Assembly: GCA_035296965.1 (NCBI GenBank)
Contig: DATGZX010000128.1
Coordinates: 1-37,000 of the forward strand
DNA length: 37,000 nucleotides
Direction of reading: 5' to 3'
DNA from: DATGZX01 sp035296965
GTDB lineage: Bacteria; Planctomycetota; Planctomycetia; Gemmatales; Gemmataceae
The position numbers and the translations under genes were made by a program. How positions within the stretch are numbered: position 1 is the first letter of the stretch; each line of letters opens with the position of its first letter. Shown in pieces: positions 25,650 through 33,126 of this stretch. The notes beneath the pieces are model-generated. The model ran no database searches. It had not been told where the DNA came from and saw only the letters and a program-made list of their open reading frames with translations.

Positions 25650-27047
25650 TTAGGTTGTTGAAAGCATGCTGTTCTCATGCTGGGCCGCCCAGAGCATGAC
25701 GCGGCGCGTGATTTCAGCGGCATGGCGCGTGTGGAGAGCCGGAAGGGGTTGATCGAGAGGAAGACCCAAATCCACCGATAGGTAGCGCTGTACGACCACT
25801 GCCGTAGCCAGGGCGATCTCGCGATTGGGGACGCGGGCGATATCGGCGAGGGCGGTGAGCGCTCGCCCGTCGGGGCCACGCGCCAGCAAAGCCTCGGCAG
25901 CAATCAGCCGCAATGGAGCCGGGTTGCCCGAGTCGAGTACTCCCGTAAGAATCTTGTCGTTCCAATTCCCATGGGCGCGCAAGAGATTGGCCAACTCGAT
26001 ACGCAGGGCAGGGGGCGTGTGCACATTGGCCAGTTGCGTCTGAAGGGCCGCCACCAACTCCTGGTCCGGGTACTCATTTAGGAGCTTTCCATAGTGCGCT
26101 CCAAGCGTTTGATTGGCCCGAACAGCCAGGATGCCCTTTTCCGACGCCCAGCCGTTGAGGTCGGTGACCGCCTCGGCGGGCAGTGTCTGCCCTTCGAACT
26201 GCAGGGGCCCGTCCCCTTCTTGGGCCGGATCCGCGAGCGCTTCCCGGACCGAAAGGCGTATCCAGGACCAACGGTGTTCGCTATCCCAGAGCACGGCTTC
26301 GGTGGCTGCGCGACGGACATCGCGCGCTGGATCGCACAGGAAGCCTGCCAGCGCTTCAACGAGCAATCGGTCATCGACGTTTGCCAGTGCGCTGACAGCA
26401 GCAGCGCGGATGGCGGGCTCGGGAGATCTCTGGGCAACTCCCAGCACAAGCTCCGCCTGTCCCGGCCGCCAATTCTTGCGAAACTCTAGCGCCGCTAAGG
26501 CTGCAACCTGTACATGGACGTTCGTGTTGAACAGCAGCTTGAGCGCAGGCGTGGCGTCGCCATGCAACGCTTCCCTGAGCGCCTTGACCTCTGGCAGATT
26601 GCGGCAAGAGAATAGATCGGTCGGCCAATCCTTTCGGCGCGCCAGACGCTCTGCCAGGAGCACGGCCCGCCGACGGACTGGTGCGCCCGAGTTGGTTAGG
26701 GCTTGGAAAGCGAATACCGCCAGCGGCACGATCAGCAACACTGCCTGGGCAAAGTGAGGGTACCAATCCTCCAGATTGGATGCTCCAAGCCAAAGCCAAC
26801 CCAGAGAAATCAGGTACAGCGTGATGACTGAGGGCGCGAGGGGTTGCCTCCAGCTTCGCCCTGTAACGAACGTGAGGACACACACCAGGAGTTGGAATGC
26901 CGCCCCAACAGCCAGAACGGCCTGTGAACTGCCTGTAGTCCGCACGACGCCCAGGCAAAGGAGCGCAGCCGGCACCAACAAGACGACGATGCGGGCAGCA
27001 ATCGCCGCCAGCAAGGAAAGTCTGGATTTTGGCCAAGATCGCACCAT
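25650..27047 (-). CDS. HEAT-repeat membrane protein, unknown function
   Basis: This 465-residue protein has about four membrane segments in the first 120 residues. A soluble region follows with HEAT-like repeats, for example HVQVAALAALEF, EPAIRAAAVSALANVDD, ARDVRRAATEAVLW and PAPLRLIAAEALLARG. HEAT repeats form a curved helical scaffold for protein binding. The start at 27047 has AGAGG eight bases upstream; an ATG at 27089 in frame is less likely. No enzymatic motif is seen. Planctomycete genomes have many such membrane-anchored HEAT proteins of unknown role. Confidence 0.75.
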   Translation of the reverse strand: MVRSWPKSRLSLLAAIAARIVVLLVPAALLCLGVVRTTGSSQAVLAVGAAFQLLVCVLTFVTGRSWRQPLAPSVITLYLISLGWLWLGASNLEDWYPHFAQAVLLIVPLAVFAFQALTNSGAPVRRRAVLLAERLARRKDWPTDLFSCRNLPEVKALREALHGDATPALKLLFNTNVHVQVAALAALEFRKNWRPGQAELVLGVAQRSPEPAIRAAAVSALANVDDRLLVEALAGFLCDPARDVRRAATEAVLWDSEHRWSWIRLSVREALADPAQEGDGPLQFEGQTLPAEAVTDLNGWASEKGILAVRANQTLGAHYGKLLNEYPDQELVAALQTQLANVHTPPALRIELANLLRAHGNWNDKILTGVLDSGNPAPLRLIAAEALLARGPDGRALTALADIARVPNREIALATAVVVQRYLSVDLGLPLDQPLPALHTRHAAEITRRVMLWAAQHENSMLSTT

Positions 27048-27550
27048 CGAGCAGCCTCTCGCAAAAACCAGCGTGCGCGCTGGCGTCATGTGGAGCGATC
27101 AGGACGGGAGGAACCTGAGCGAGGTTCAAGATGCTAGACGATGCCCTTTGCGCAGCCTTCGCGCCGTCTCGCGCAATAAGTATGGCTCAAAACTAGGCAA
27201 TAAGCCAAGGATAGGCGAAAATCTTGCTCTTCCTGCACTGGGGAAGTGGACCGAACTCACGTGGATCCAAAGAGAAGGCGGCAGGACCAACTGACTTCTT
27301 GCCGTGACGCACCCCCGTGCAACTCAAGACACTTCCGTTGCAGAAGCGTACAGCTCTTTCCCAACCGCGCCTAAAGGCGGCTGCTGACCCCAGCCATCAC
27401 CAATTCATAAGTCATTATTTCAGCATATGTTATGACGATCACAAGTTTCTTGCGCTGAAAGAGAACGCGATTGTTTTGGGCCTGGCACGCTAATTGTAAC
27501 TGTATGCAGGAGCGTGGTTTTGAGTTCCACCATGATTCAAGGTTTTGTCC
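27048..27550. other. Divergent intergenic region upstream of the HEAT and FHA genes
   Basis: This stretch of about 500 bases lies between two divergent genes. Apart from a possible sigma-54-type site near 27483 I see no further gene, hairpin or repeat. A minus-strand open frame (27371-27793) runs antisense into the FHA gene and is a shadow. Confidence 0.4.
27483..27498 (+). promoter_or_regulatory. Candidate sigma-54 promoter of the FHA gene
   Basis: The sequence TGGCACGCTAATTGTA matches the -24/-12 consensus TGGCACG-N4-TTGCW except for T instead of C in the -12 element. It is about 52 bases upstream of the FHA start. The -12 mismatch weakens the case. Confidence 0.3.
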
Positions 27551-27973
27551 ATGACGATGAAGCTGATTGTCTCCGGCTGTTGGGACGGCATCGAGCAAAT
27601 TTCTATCGATCGTTACCCTTTCGTTCTGGGCCGCGACCGAGAAACCGATCGGGCTTTGCCACTGGCCTTCGTCTCCAGGCAGCATTGCCGGTTCACGGAG
27701 GAGAATGGCAATGTGTTGATCCAGGACTTGGAGTCCTATAACGGCACCTTTGTGAACGGTCGCCGGGTATCGATGCCAACGCAACTCCATCATGGCGACG
27801 AATTGAGCCTTGGGCCTCTTTCATTTCGGGTGGAAGTTCTGCGGCCGAGTTGCGAGATCGCCACCAAGACCGATATTTCTCCAAGCGAAGAAACCTATCG
27901 CACCGAGGATCAGGACGCAAATGGGACGCAAACAGGACGCATAAACCAAGGTAAAGAAGCCGGCATCGGTTAA
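27551..27973 (+). CDS. FHA-domain protein
   Basis: This 140-residue protein is mostly one forkhead-associated domain, which binds phosphothreonine peptides. The key blocks are present: FVLGRDRE (about 24-31), FVSRQHCRF and YNGTFVNGRRV (about 63-73). A polar tail of about 40 residues has no clear fold. With Hanks-type kinases in the genome, including the one in this window, it may read kinase output. The start at ATG 27551 has AGG eight bases upstream; ATG 27557 or TTG 27545 are possible. Confidence 0.88.
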   Translation: MTMKLIVSGCWDGIEQISIDRYPFVLGRDRETDRALPLAFVSRQHCRFTEENGNVLIQDLESYNGTFVNGRRVSMPTQLHHGDELSLGPLSFRVEVLRPSCEIATKTDISPSEETYRTEDQDANGTQTGRINQGKEAGIG

Positions 27974-27980
27974 CGGCCGT

Positions 27981-28109
27981 GATCTATATGAGGGTGCGTA
28001 ATTCGGCAGCATTTGTGGGGCACGTTTTCAACGTGCCGGCCGGCGTCTGGGCACGTTACAAACGTGCCCCACAAACCGCAGCAGCCGATTCACGCACAGC
28101 CATATAGTC
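27981..28109. repeat. Long imperfect palindrome between the FHA gene and purB
   Basis: Positions 28012-28026 (TTTGTGGGGCACGTT) and 28061-28075 are perfect reverse complements, with an inner 8-bp pairing around 28030-28057. The outer flanks also pair imperfectly, from 27981 (ATCTATATG) out to 28109 (CATATAGTC), including matching GTGCGT and ACGCAC blocks. The whole forms a cruciform of about 129 bases between convergent genes and may act as a bidirectional terminator or be a non-autonomous element. Confidence 0.75.
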
Positions 28110-28140
28110 GCCAATGGCGGGATTCGCAGCACCGGGCGTC

Positions 28141-29595
28141 CTAGAGCGAGACCTCAACACTTCGTCCGGAGCTGGAAGCATCCCGTAGGCGAATCGGGGC
28201 AACTTCCTGCTGCAAGAATTCTTCGACCTGCTGAGGGGCGCGCCCCACAAAATTCCGCGGTTCCAGAATGCGATCGAAATCGACATCTTGGAAGGCCGGC
28301 TCAGCTCGCAGTCGTTCTACAAGGTCGTTCTTTCTCACACCAGTCTTGAGTTCTTGGGTCACTGCGTGGCTATGCTTGCGGATCAGCTCGTGTAACGCCT
28401 GGCGGTCGCCTCCCCGGGCCACCCCGGCCATGAGGATGTTTTCCGTCGCCATATAGGGGAGGGCATCCAGCACGCTGGCCCGAATCACTTCGGGGTTGAC
28501 GACCAGGCCTTGCGAAACGTTCGCTGCCAACCTTAGCACGCTGTCGGCCGCCAAGAATGCCTGTGGGAGGCTCAGGCGTCTGTTGGCGCTGTCATCCAGC
28601 GTCCGCTCCAACCATTGCGTTGCCGCCGTTTGTGCGGTGCTAACCACCAAGGACGTGAGAAAGCGGGCAATTCCGCACATGCGCTCGGAGCGGATGGGAT
28701 TTCGCTTATAGGCCATGGCCGAGGAGCCGACTTGATCCGCTTCGAAGGGCTCCTCGACCTCCTGGCGATGAGATAGCAGGCGGATGTCGGTCCCATACTT
28801 GTGGGCCGACTGGCCGATGCCCGAGAGCGCATCGAGGATTTGGCTATCCACCTTGCGCGTGTACGTCTGCCCCGTTACAGGATAGACAGCCTCGAAGCCC
28901 ATCTTGCGGGCAACGAGGAGATCGAGCTGGCGGACTTTCTCGTCGTTTCCTCCAAAGAGCGCCAGGAAGCTTGCTTGCGTGCCGGTGGTGCCCTTCACGC
29001 CCCGAAAGCGCAGGGTGGAGATTCGATGTTCCAGCTCATGCAAGTCCAGGATGAAGTCGTAGCACCAGAGAGAAGCCCGTTTACCGACGGTCGTCAGCTG
29101 AGCCGGCTGGAAATGGGTAAAGCCGAGCGTCGGCACGTGGCGCCATTTTTCCGCGAACGTCGCAAGGGCGTCGGTGACGCCAACGAGGGAATTGCACAGG
29201 ATTTGAAGTCCTTCCCGCATCAAGATCAGGTCGGTGTTGTCCGTGACGTAGCAGCTTGTGGCCCCCAGGTGCAGGATGTCCCGGGCTTCCGGGCAAGCTT
29301 CGCCGAACGTGTGGATATGAGCGACGACGTCGTGTCGAAAACGCCGCTCGAATGCGTCGGCCCGCGCAAAATCGATGTCGTCCAGATGGGCACGCATCGC
29401 GGCTAGCTGTGTGTCGCTGATGCGCGGTGTCGCGCCGTCGTCGGCCACGAGACCCAGCTCATGTTCCGCCTCCGCAAGGGCCAACCACAGGCGTCGCCAC
29501 GTGCTGAATTTGCGCTGCGGTCCCCAAAGCTGCGCCATTTCCTTGCCGGCATAGCGCGTCACCAGTGGATTGTCATAAACGGCGGTTTCACTCAT
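28141..29595 (-). CDS. purB: Adenylosuccinate lyase
   Basis: This 484-residue enzyme cleaves adenylosuccinate and SAICAR in purine synthesis. It shows the superfamily signature GSSAMAYKRNPIRSE (about 290-305), the HLGATSCYVTDNTDLI segment (about 108-123) and the TLGFTHFQPAQ segment. The length fits the larger, eukaryote-like PurB type. The ATG at 29595 has only a modest ribosome site. It is convergent with the FHA gene across the palindromic element. Confidence 0.95.
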   Translation of the reverse strand: MSETAVYDNPLVTRYAGKEMAQLWGPQRKFSTWRRLWLALAEAEHELGLVADDGATPRISDTQLAAMRAHLDDIDFARADAFERRFRHDVVAHIHTFGEACPEARDILHLGATSCYVTDNTDLILMREGLQILCNSLVGVTDALATFAEKWRHVPTLGFTHFQPAQLTTVGKRASLWCYDFILDLHELEHRISTLRFRGVKGTTGTQASFLALFGGNDEKVRQLDLLVARKMGFEAVYPVTGQTYTRKVDSQILDALSGIGQSAHKYGTDIRLLSHRQEVEEPFEADQVGSSAMAYKRNPIRSERMCGIARFLTSLVVSTAQTAATQWLERTLDDSANRRLSLPQAFLAADSVLRLAANVSQGLVVNPEVIRASVLDALPYMATENILMAGVARGGDRQALHELIRKHSHAVTQELKTGVRKNDLVERLRAEPAFQDVDFDRILEPRNFVGRAPQQVEEFLQQEVAPIRLRDASSSGRSVEVSL

Positions 29596-29789
29596 GGGAG
29601 CGAGTCCACACCCAGCGTCTGAGCAAAAGAACTACAGTGAGAAAAGTCTACGCAAACGACACAGAAATACGTTCCAGGTGTCTTTTTATGTTTCTCGCCT
29701 TTCTCCGGCCCCGCAGGTTCGAGACTTGTGGGGTAAACTTCGAGCGGAATGGAACGGATGCAAATGGCTGAGTTCGTCTAGGAGGACGG

Positions 29790-30101
29790 ATGATGTTCCA
29801 GAGATGGTTACCCACCCTGCTCCTGGGAGGGTTGGCGCTCGGTGCCTGCATGGTGGTCGCCCGACCCGCGCATGCCCAGGGATTCGATCCGAATCGCTTC
29901 ACGCACTATCCTTACTACTTCTTCCCGCACAACTACTGGCCCAGCCAGGGACCGCAATGGCCGGAGCCGGTCGGGAGCCCCTACCGACCAGCACCAGCCT
30001 ACATGTCCTTGCCACCATTTCGGGAGCCCAACTGGCGCTACGAATGGTGGGAACCGCAACGCTATTACAGTGGCACCCACTTCCTGCTGGACCAGTTCTA
30101 G
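29790..30101 (+). CDS. Small secreted aromatic-rich protein of a planctomycete-type family
   Basis: This 103-residue protein has a signal peptide ending at about residue 29 (RPAHAQ). The mature part is very rich in Pro, Tyr, Trp and Phe, with blocks such as PHNYWPSQGPQWPEP and the ending FLLDQF. From memory, similar short proteins are common in Gemmata-like planctomycetes, sometimes labelled calmodulin-binding, without an established function. A strong AGGAGG ribosome site precedes it and a clear terminator follows, so it is a well-expressed single-gene unit. Confidence 0.8.
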   Translation: MMFQRWLPTLLLGGLALGACMVVARPAHAQGFDPNRFTHYPYYFFPHNYWPSQGPQWPEPVGSPYRPAPAYMSLPPFREPNWRYEWWEPQRYYSGTHFLLDQF

Positions 30102-30151
30102 CCTCGATTGGCTGCCGAATTTGATTCAAGTTCCTGCCGCACGATGAAGGG

Positions 30152-30184
30152 ACCCGGCTCGCAACGACGCCAGCCGGGTTTTTT
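30152..30184 (+). terminator. Rho-independent terminator after the small secreted protein gene
   Basis: ACCCGGCT at 30152-30159 pairs with AGCCGGGT at 30172-30179, followed by a run of six T. It lies 50 bases after the stop codon on the plus strand. Confidence 0.85.
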
Positions 30185-30623
30185 CGTTTCTTGCGTGAAC
30201 GACTTCTTGTCGGCGTTCTGCTTCTGCCGCGTGCCATGCCCACGGTACTCCGTGGGCATGTGAGGCACCTGGCGTTCAGTTGTGACAAGTCCCCCACGAG
30301 CATGCAGGAGCAGCTTGAAGATGCTCACGATCATCCGGTCCAACTCGGACTCTGCGAACAGGAGGAGGACTGGCACGGGTCGAGCCGGATTCTGCTCGTG
30401 GAGCTGTTGGCTCATTGAGGCTTGATTCAGTTTCGCTACCTGGCGACGCGTCCTTCCCTCGGCCTCGGTCAGCTGCAGCGGCTGGTTGGCCAAGAAGAAT
30501 CTCGGATGTCGAATGAGCCAGGCGATATGAAACTACTTACGGCGACACCGCGCCTGGTCGCATTGTGGTCGCGTTGCGGTCGCACGGGCAGTGCTGTTGC
30601 CAATTTGTTGCCAAATTGCTCAC
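30185..30623. other. Junction stretch with a phage-portal scrap and no intact gene
   Basis: This gap of about 440 bases starts the accessory region. Positions 30192-30227 match 34 of 36 bases of the portal gene at 36125-36160 in the same orientation, and on the minus strand both read QKQNA-KK-FTQ. A hairpin follows at 30235-30260. A minus-strand open frame (30098-30493) spans the area but crosses the terminator of the preceding gene, so it is probably the debris of a gene rather than a working one. Confidence 0.5.
30235..30260. repeat. Perfect 11-bp hairpin, REP-like
   Basis: CATGCCCACGG (30235-30245) and CCGTGGGCATG (30250-30260) are perfect reverse complements around the loop TACT. The short, symmetric hairpin without a T-run resembles a REP unit. 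A REP-associated transposase remnant lies 2 kb away. Confidence 0.6.
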
Positions 30624-30860
30624 CTACTGGCGCCGCCCCGCTGGACTCACGTTCTTGCCCCCAACGCCAGGCTTGCGATGTTGCCGCTTCCGGGGCGATT
30701 CCAGGAATCGCTTGAGGCCTTCCATTACCTCGGTGCGGTCGCCTTTGCGTTTGGCCGAGGCAATCTGTCTCTCTAGGCGCTGAATTGGGTCCGCGCCCTT
30801 GGAAGCATATGCGTTTTCAATTTGTTTCCGAATCGTGCTCAGCTTTTTTGTACCGATCAT
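30624..30860 (-). CDS. Small charged coiled-coil-like protein, partner of the metallopeptidase
   Basis: This 78-residue protein has alternating Lys, Arg, Glu and Leu, suggesting a helical or coiled-coil fold (about 5-50), then a basic Gly/Pro tail. The ATG at 30860 overlaps the TGA of the upstream metallopeptidase gene as ATGA, so the two are translationally coupled. This start is preferred over one eight codons upstream inside that gene. I do not recognise a family. A substrate or regulator of the peptidase is possible but only by position. Confidence 0.65.
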   Translation of the reverse strand: MIGTKKLSTIRKQIENAYASKGADPIQRLERQIASAKRKGDRTEVMEGLKRFLESPRKRQHRKPGVGGKNVSPAGRRQ

Positions 30861-31345
30861 AAGAGCGTCTCCAACAGATCCCACAAGTTCTGAAGCTGCC
30901 GGTTTGCCGACTCGGCACTCTGGCCACGGTCGAGCAGTTCGGCAGTGGCCTTGGCGAACAACGTGACCCGGTCGGCGTCAGCGTTACAAATCATGGCGCC
31001 GAGAAGCGACGCCAGGATCTCTTCACTCGCCTCCGATATCCCTGCAACTCGCTTTGCTATCCGCGGGTGCCGGGCCAGGATTTGATGGCCGCATTCATGG
31101 GCGATCATTGCTTCGAGAGAAAAATCCTCCGGGTCGGCATCGCGCTCGAACGCTTCGGCATAGACGGTGAGCAAATCTGCTTCGGGCGTATTGCCGCGGC
31201 CGTACTGGGCGCCGCCTGACTGGCTGTAAACGTGCCGATATTCGACTCTGCCGACGAACCCAAGTTGCCGTGTGATACGGGCTGCACGGTTGCGCCGGGC
31301 GCGACGTTCCGCAGGAGTCGGGGGACCCGGCGAGGCAGTTGCCAT
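30857..31345 (-). CDS. ImmA/IrrE-like zinc metallopeptidase
   Basis: This 162-residue protein has the zinc-peptidase motif HECGH at residues 83-87 (MIAHECGHQILARHP). It is preceded by a conserved-looking segment and followed by helices (EEILASLLGAMICNADADRVTLFAKA) typical of IrrE/ImmA-like peptidases. In phages and integrative elements these cleave repressors to induce excision; other members are toxin-related. No helix-turn-helix repressor is next to it. It is in tandem with a small overlapping gene. The mobile-region context supports a prophage or defence role, by inference. Confidence 0.7.
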   Translation of the reverse strand: MATASPGPPTPAERRARRNRAARITRQLGFVGRVEYRHVYSQSGGAQYGRGNTPEADLLTVYAEAFERDADPEDFSLEAMIAHECGHQILARHPRIAKRVAGISEASEEILASLLGAMICNADADRVTLFAKATAELLDRGQSAESANRQLQNLWDLLETLL

Positions 31346-31437
31346 GCGAGCATTCTACCAACTTTGCCTCCAGGACAGTGGTGGCGGGTACTTTCAGCCG
31401 TCGGTTGGCCCAAGCCTTGACGTCGATGCAACGCTCT

Positions 31438-31716
31438 TCACCTTGTTCTTGGTTTCCTCCGCGTAACGATTCCGACATTCGCAGATTTTGCCGATCGAAC
31501 TCTGAAGCGCACGAATGACCCTGGGGTAAGCCGCGCTTCATCACGTTTCTCGCAGGGTTGCATGCCGCGGCACGTCACGTAGTTTCGGACGATGCTCTTC
31601 TTTTGGTTCTGCAGCGCGAACTGTTTGAGGTAGATGTTGAGCGCCTCCGTGCCGCAATCGAATTGGGTCCGGTCGTGGCGGGCTTCCAGAAGTGCGACCG
31701 GGCTGTACTCACTCAT
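31438..31716 (-). pseudogene. Truncated GNAT acetyltransferase toxin (TacT-like)
   Basis: The first 45 or so residues (LLEARHDRTQFDCGTEALNIYL, given in full at 31600-31716, and the QNQKKSIVRNYV segment) match the N-terminus of GNAT toxins of the TacT type. These acetylate charged tRNA. After that the sequence changes to an Arg-rich tail without the acetyl-CoA-binding P-loop (QxxGxG/A). The rest of the usual domain of about 165 residues is missing, so the gene is inactive. Its ATG overlaps the end of the antitoxin gene by eight bases, the normal operon layout. Confidence 0.75.
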
Positions 31717-32005
31717 CAAGAACGCTCGGCTCGCTGAGGAGCCTCTGCATCGCTTTAAGGTTCTTGGCCGGCGGCTCGTCGAGGGCTCGGCAAAATTGCC
31801 TGAATTGCTTGGGCGTCATCTGGAATTGCGTTTCCTCGGCGACCACTTGGCTGGCGACTTGAAAGGCATTATCAACGACAAAGTCGGTGAGCGTGGTATG
31901 CCGGAGCCGTGCTGCCCGCGCAATCACCGCTTTCTGTGCCGGTTTAACGCGAACGCTGAAGCGCGTTTCCTTTGCCTGGGACCGCCCGGTGGGTGTCTGG
32001 TGCAT
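31709..32005 (-). CDS. DUF1778/TacA-type antitoxin
   Basis: This 98-residue protein has an N-terminal ribbon-helix-helix region (RFSVRVKPAQKAVIARAARL, about residues 15-34) followed by TLTDFVVDNAF. The acidic C-terminal arm (FCRALDEPP) normally neutralises the GNAT toxin. All are typical of DUF1778 antitoxins. ATG 32005 is chosen; TTG 32017 in frame is possible. The antitoxin reads intact although its toxin partner is broken. Confidence 0.88.
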   Translation of the reverse strand: MHQTPTGRSQAKETRFSVRVKPAQKAVIARAARLRHTTLTDFVVDNAFQVASQVVAEETQFQMTPKQFRQFCRALDEPPAKNLKAMQRLLSEPSVLDE

Positions 32006-32129
32006 GGCGTCTGTCAATCTCCATTGTTAACCCAATGTACACCCACACCGGCATGAAGTCCAGATTTAAGACGCGACGGTCTCGCTTGACTTTGGGTGCC
32101 TGTCACCATTACATACCACCCCCTGGTCG

Positions 32130-32410
32130 AGTTATGTCGCGCACGGTCTGGGCAAGAGCGTGGACCGGCTTGCTGAAGCGCCGGTATGGGAGCGACTGAG
32201 GAAGACAGAAGGGGTACGTCAAAAGTACCGGCGCCAGTGAGTGAATACGCCGCTGACGGACAAGGAGTTGTCGGCGGTGCGACGAGTCGTCAGCACAGGG
32301 CGGCCGCATGGAAAGGAGTCCTGGGTGGAGGCCACGGCCAAGCGCCTTGCCCTGAACCTGAGCGAGCGACCCCGTTGGCGTCCACCCAAGCGGGCGGATA
32401 AATTGCGGAC
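32130..32410 (+). pseudogene. Remnant of a REP-associated (Y1/IS200-like) transposase
   Basis: From 32239 the plus strand reads VNTPLTDKELSAVRR, then GRPHGKESWVEATAKRLAL, ending in a basic PRWRPPKRADK tail. This is the pattern I associate with the C-terminus of RAYT transposases. The same frame is interrupted by a TGA just before it (after KYRRQ) and the catalytic HUH/Tyr part is absent. GGTGCCTG motifs lie on both sides (about 32094 and 32420). It is a decayed fragment. Confidence 0.5.
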
Positions 32411-32452
32411 TGACTGTGGTTGGTGCCTGGCGCGTTGCAGTCCCTCAGCGAG

Positions 32453-33007
32453 CTACCGTTCGAAGCCAGTAATTCGAGCGTCTTTCTTTTTGACACGCAT
32501 GAGTGCATCCTTTCCAATCCAGATCTGGGGAGGCTTATTGAACTTCACTAGGTGGCGCTTCATACGGGCTTTGATGCTTGAGAATCCAGCCCTCAGGGCC
32601 GCCGAGGGCGCTTCCCAAATGCCGGTCTCCGGGTTGAAGGTGTGGGGCGTGCCTGAAAGGGTACCCGGTCCGACGTGCAGAATTCCGCCTTCTTGGTAAC
32701 ATGGAGGCAGGGTCAATTCTAAGCCTGGTCCTTGGCGCGAGAGTGAGACATAGTACTTTCCAGCAGCTTGTCCTTCTTCAATCCTTTCGAGATGAGGGGG
32801 AAATAAGGAATAAGCGCGGCCCCACAGGTAGAGATTGCGCCGATCTCTGAGGATCTTCTTGACCGCGTCATCTAGCGCGGTGAAGCATAACGGCGTGGGT
32901 CGATCATAGTTCATGTCGGGAATGAGAGTAACATCCCCTGCCCGCAAGATTTCCTGCAGGATATCCCAGGAATCCTCCCAAGTTCCTGCAAAGCTGAATT
33001 GGTTCAC
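32453..33007 (-). CDS. Putative immunity protein of the third toxin cassette
   Basis: This 184-residue soluble protein begins with a GTG whose bases overlap the stop of a toxin-tail frame as GTGA. The start is therefore set by coupling rather than by the in-frame ATG at 33058. Visible features are an N-terminal FSFAGTWEDSWDILQEIL helix region, NLYLWGRAYSLFPP in the middle, and ARMKRHLVKFNKPPQIWIGKDAL near the end. There is no signal peptide or membrane segment. I do not recognise a named family. An immunity role is inferred from its position after a toxin C-terminus in an array of such cassettes. Confidence 0.65.
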   Translation of the reverse strand: MNQFSFAGTWEDSWDILQEILRAGDVTLIPDMNYDRPTPLCFTALDDAVKKILRDRRNLYLWGRAYSLFPPHLERIEEGQAAGKYYVSLSRQGPGLELTLPPCYQEGGILHVGPGTLSGTPHTFNPETGIWEAPSAALRAGFSSIKARMKRHLVKFNKPPQIWIGKDALMRVKKKDARITGFER

Positions 33008-33126
33008 GACTCGACCACCTTTTCGAAATGGCTTGGAATTCCGTGATCCAAAGCGCAACGCCGGGCCTGTTCCAACTCCTTTCGGCCAACAATGTGGTTA
33101 TGGATCTGCCAGCCAGTTTCATTGAC
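33004..33126 (-). pseudogene. Orphan toxin C-terminal tip preceding the third immunity gene
   Basis: After the stop region of immunity copy A the minus strand reads VNETGWQIHNHIVGRKELE, then ARRCALDHGIPSHFEKVVES and a stop that overlaps the next gene as GTGA. There is no own start apart from codons inside the immunity gene in another frame. The first two-thirds are shared with a degenerate copy at 33738-33826. It looks like the retained 3' end of a displaced toxin. Confidence 0.5.

Noticed and set aside
25215..25661. Plus-strand frame of 148 residues in the gap upstream of rpsO
   Set aside because: It overlaps an equally long minus-strand frame, is rich in Ser, Cys and Arg, and shows no domain. 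I could not support either as a gene.
30098..30493. 131-residue minus-strand frame across the junction stretch
   Set aside because: It runs through the terminator and the 3' end of the secreted-protein gene; only a 12-residue portal-like scrap is recognisable.
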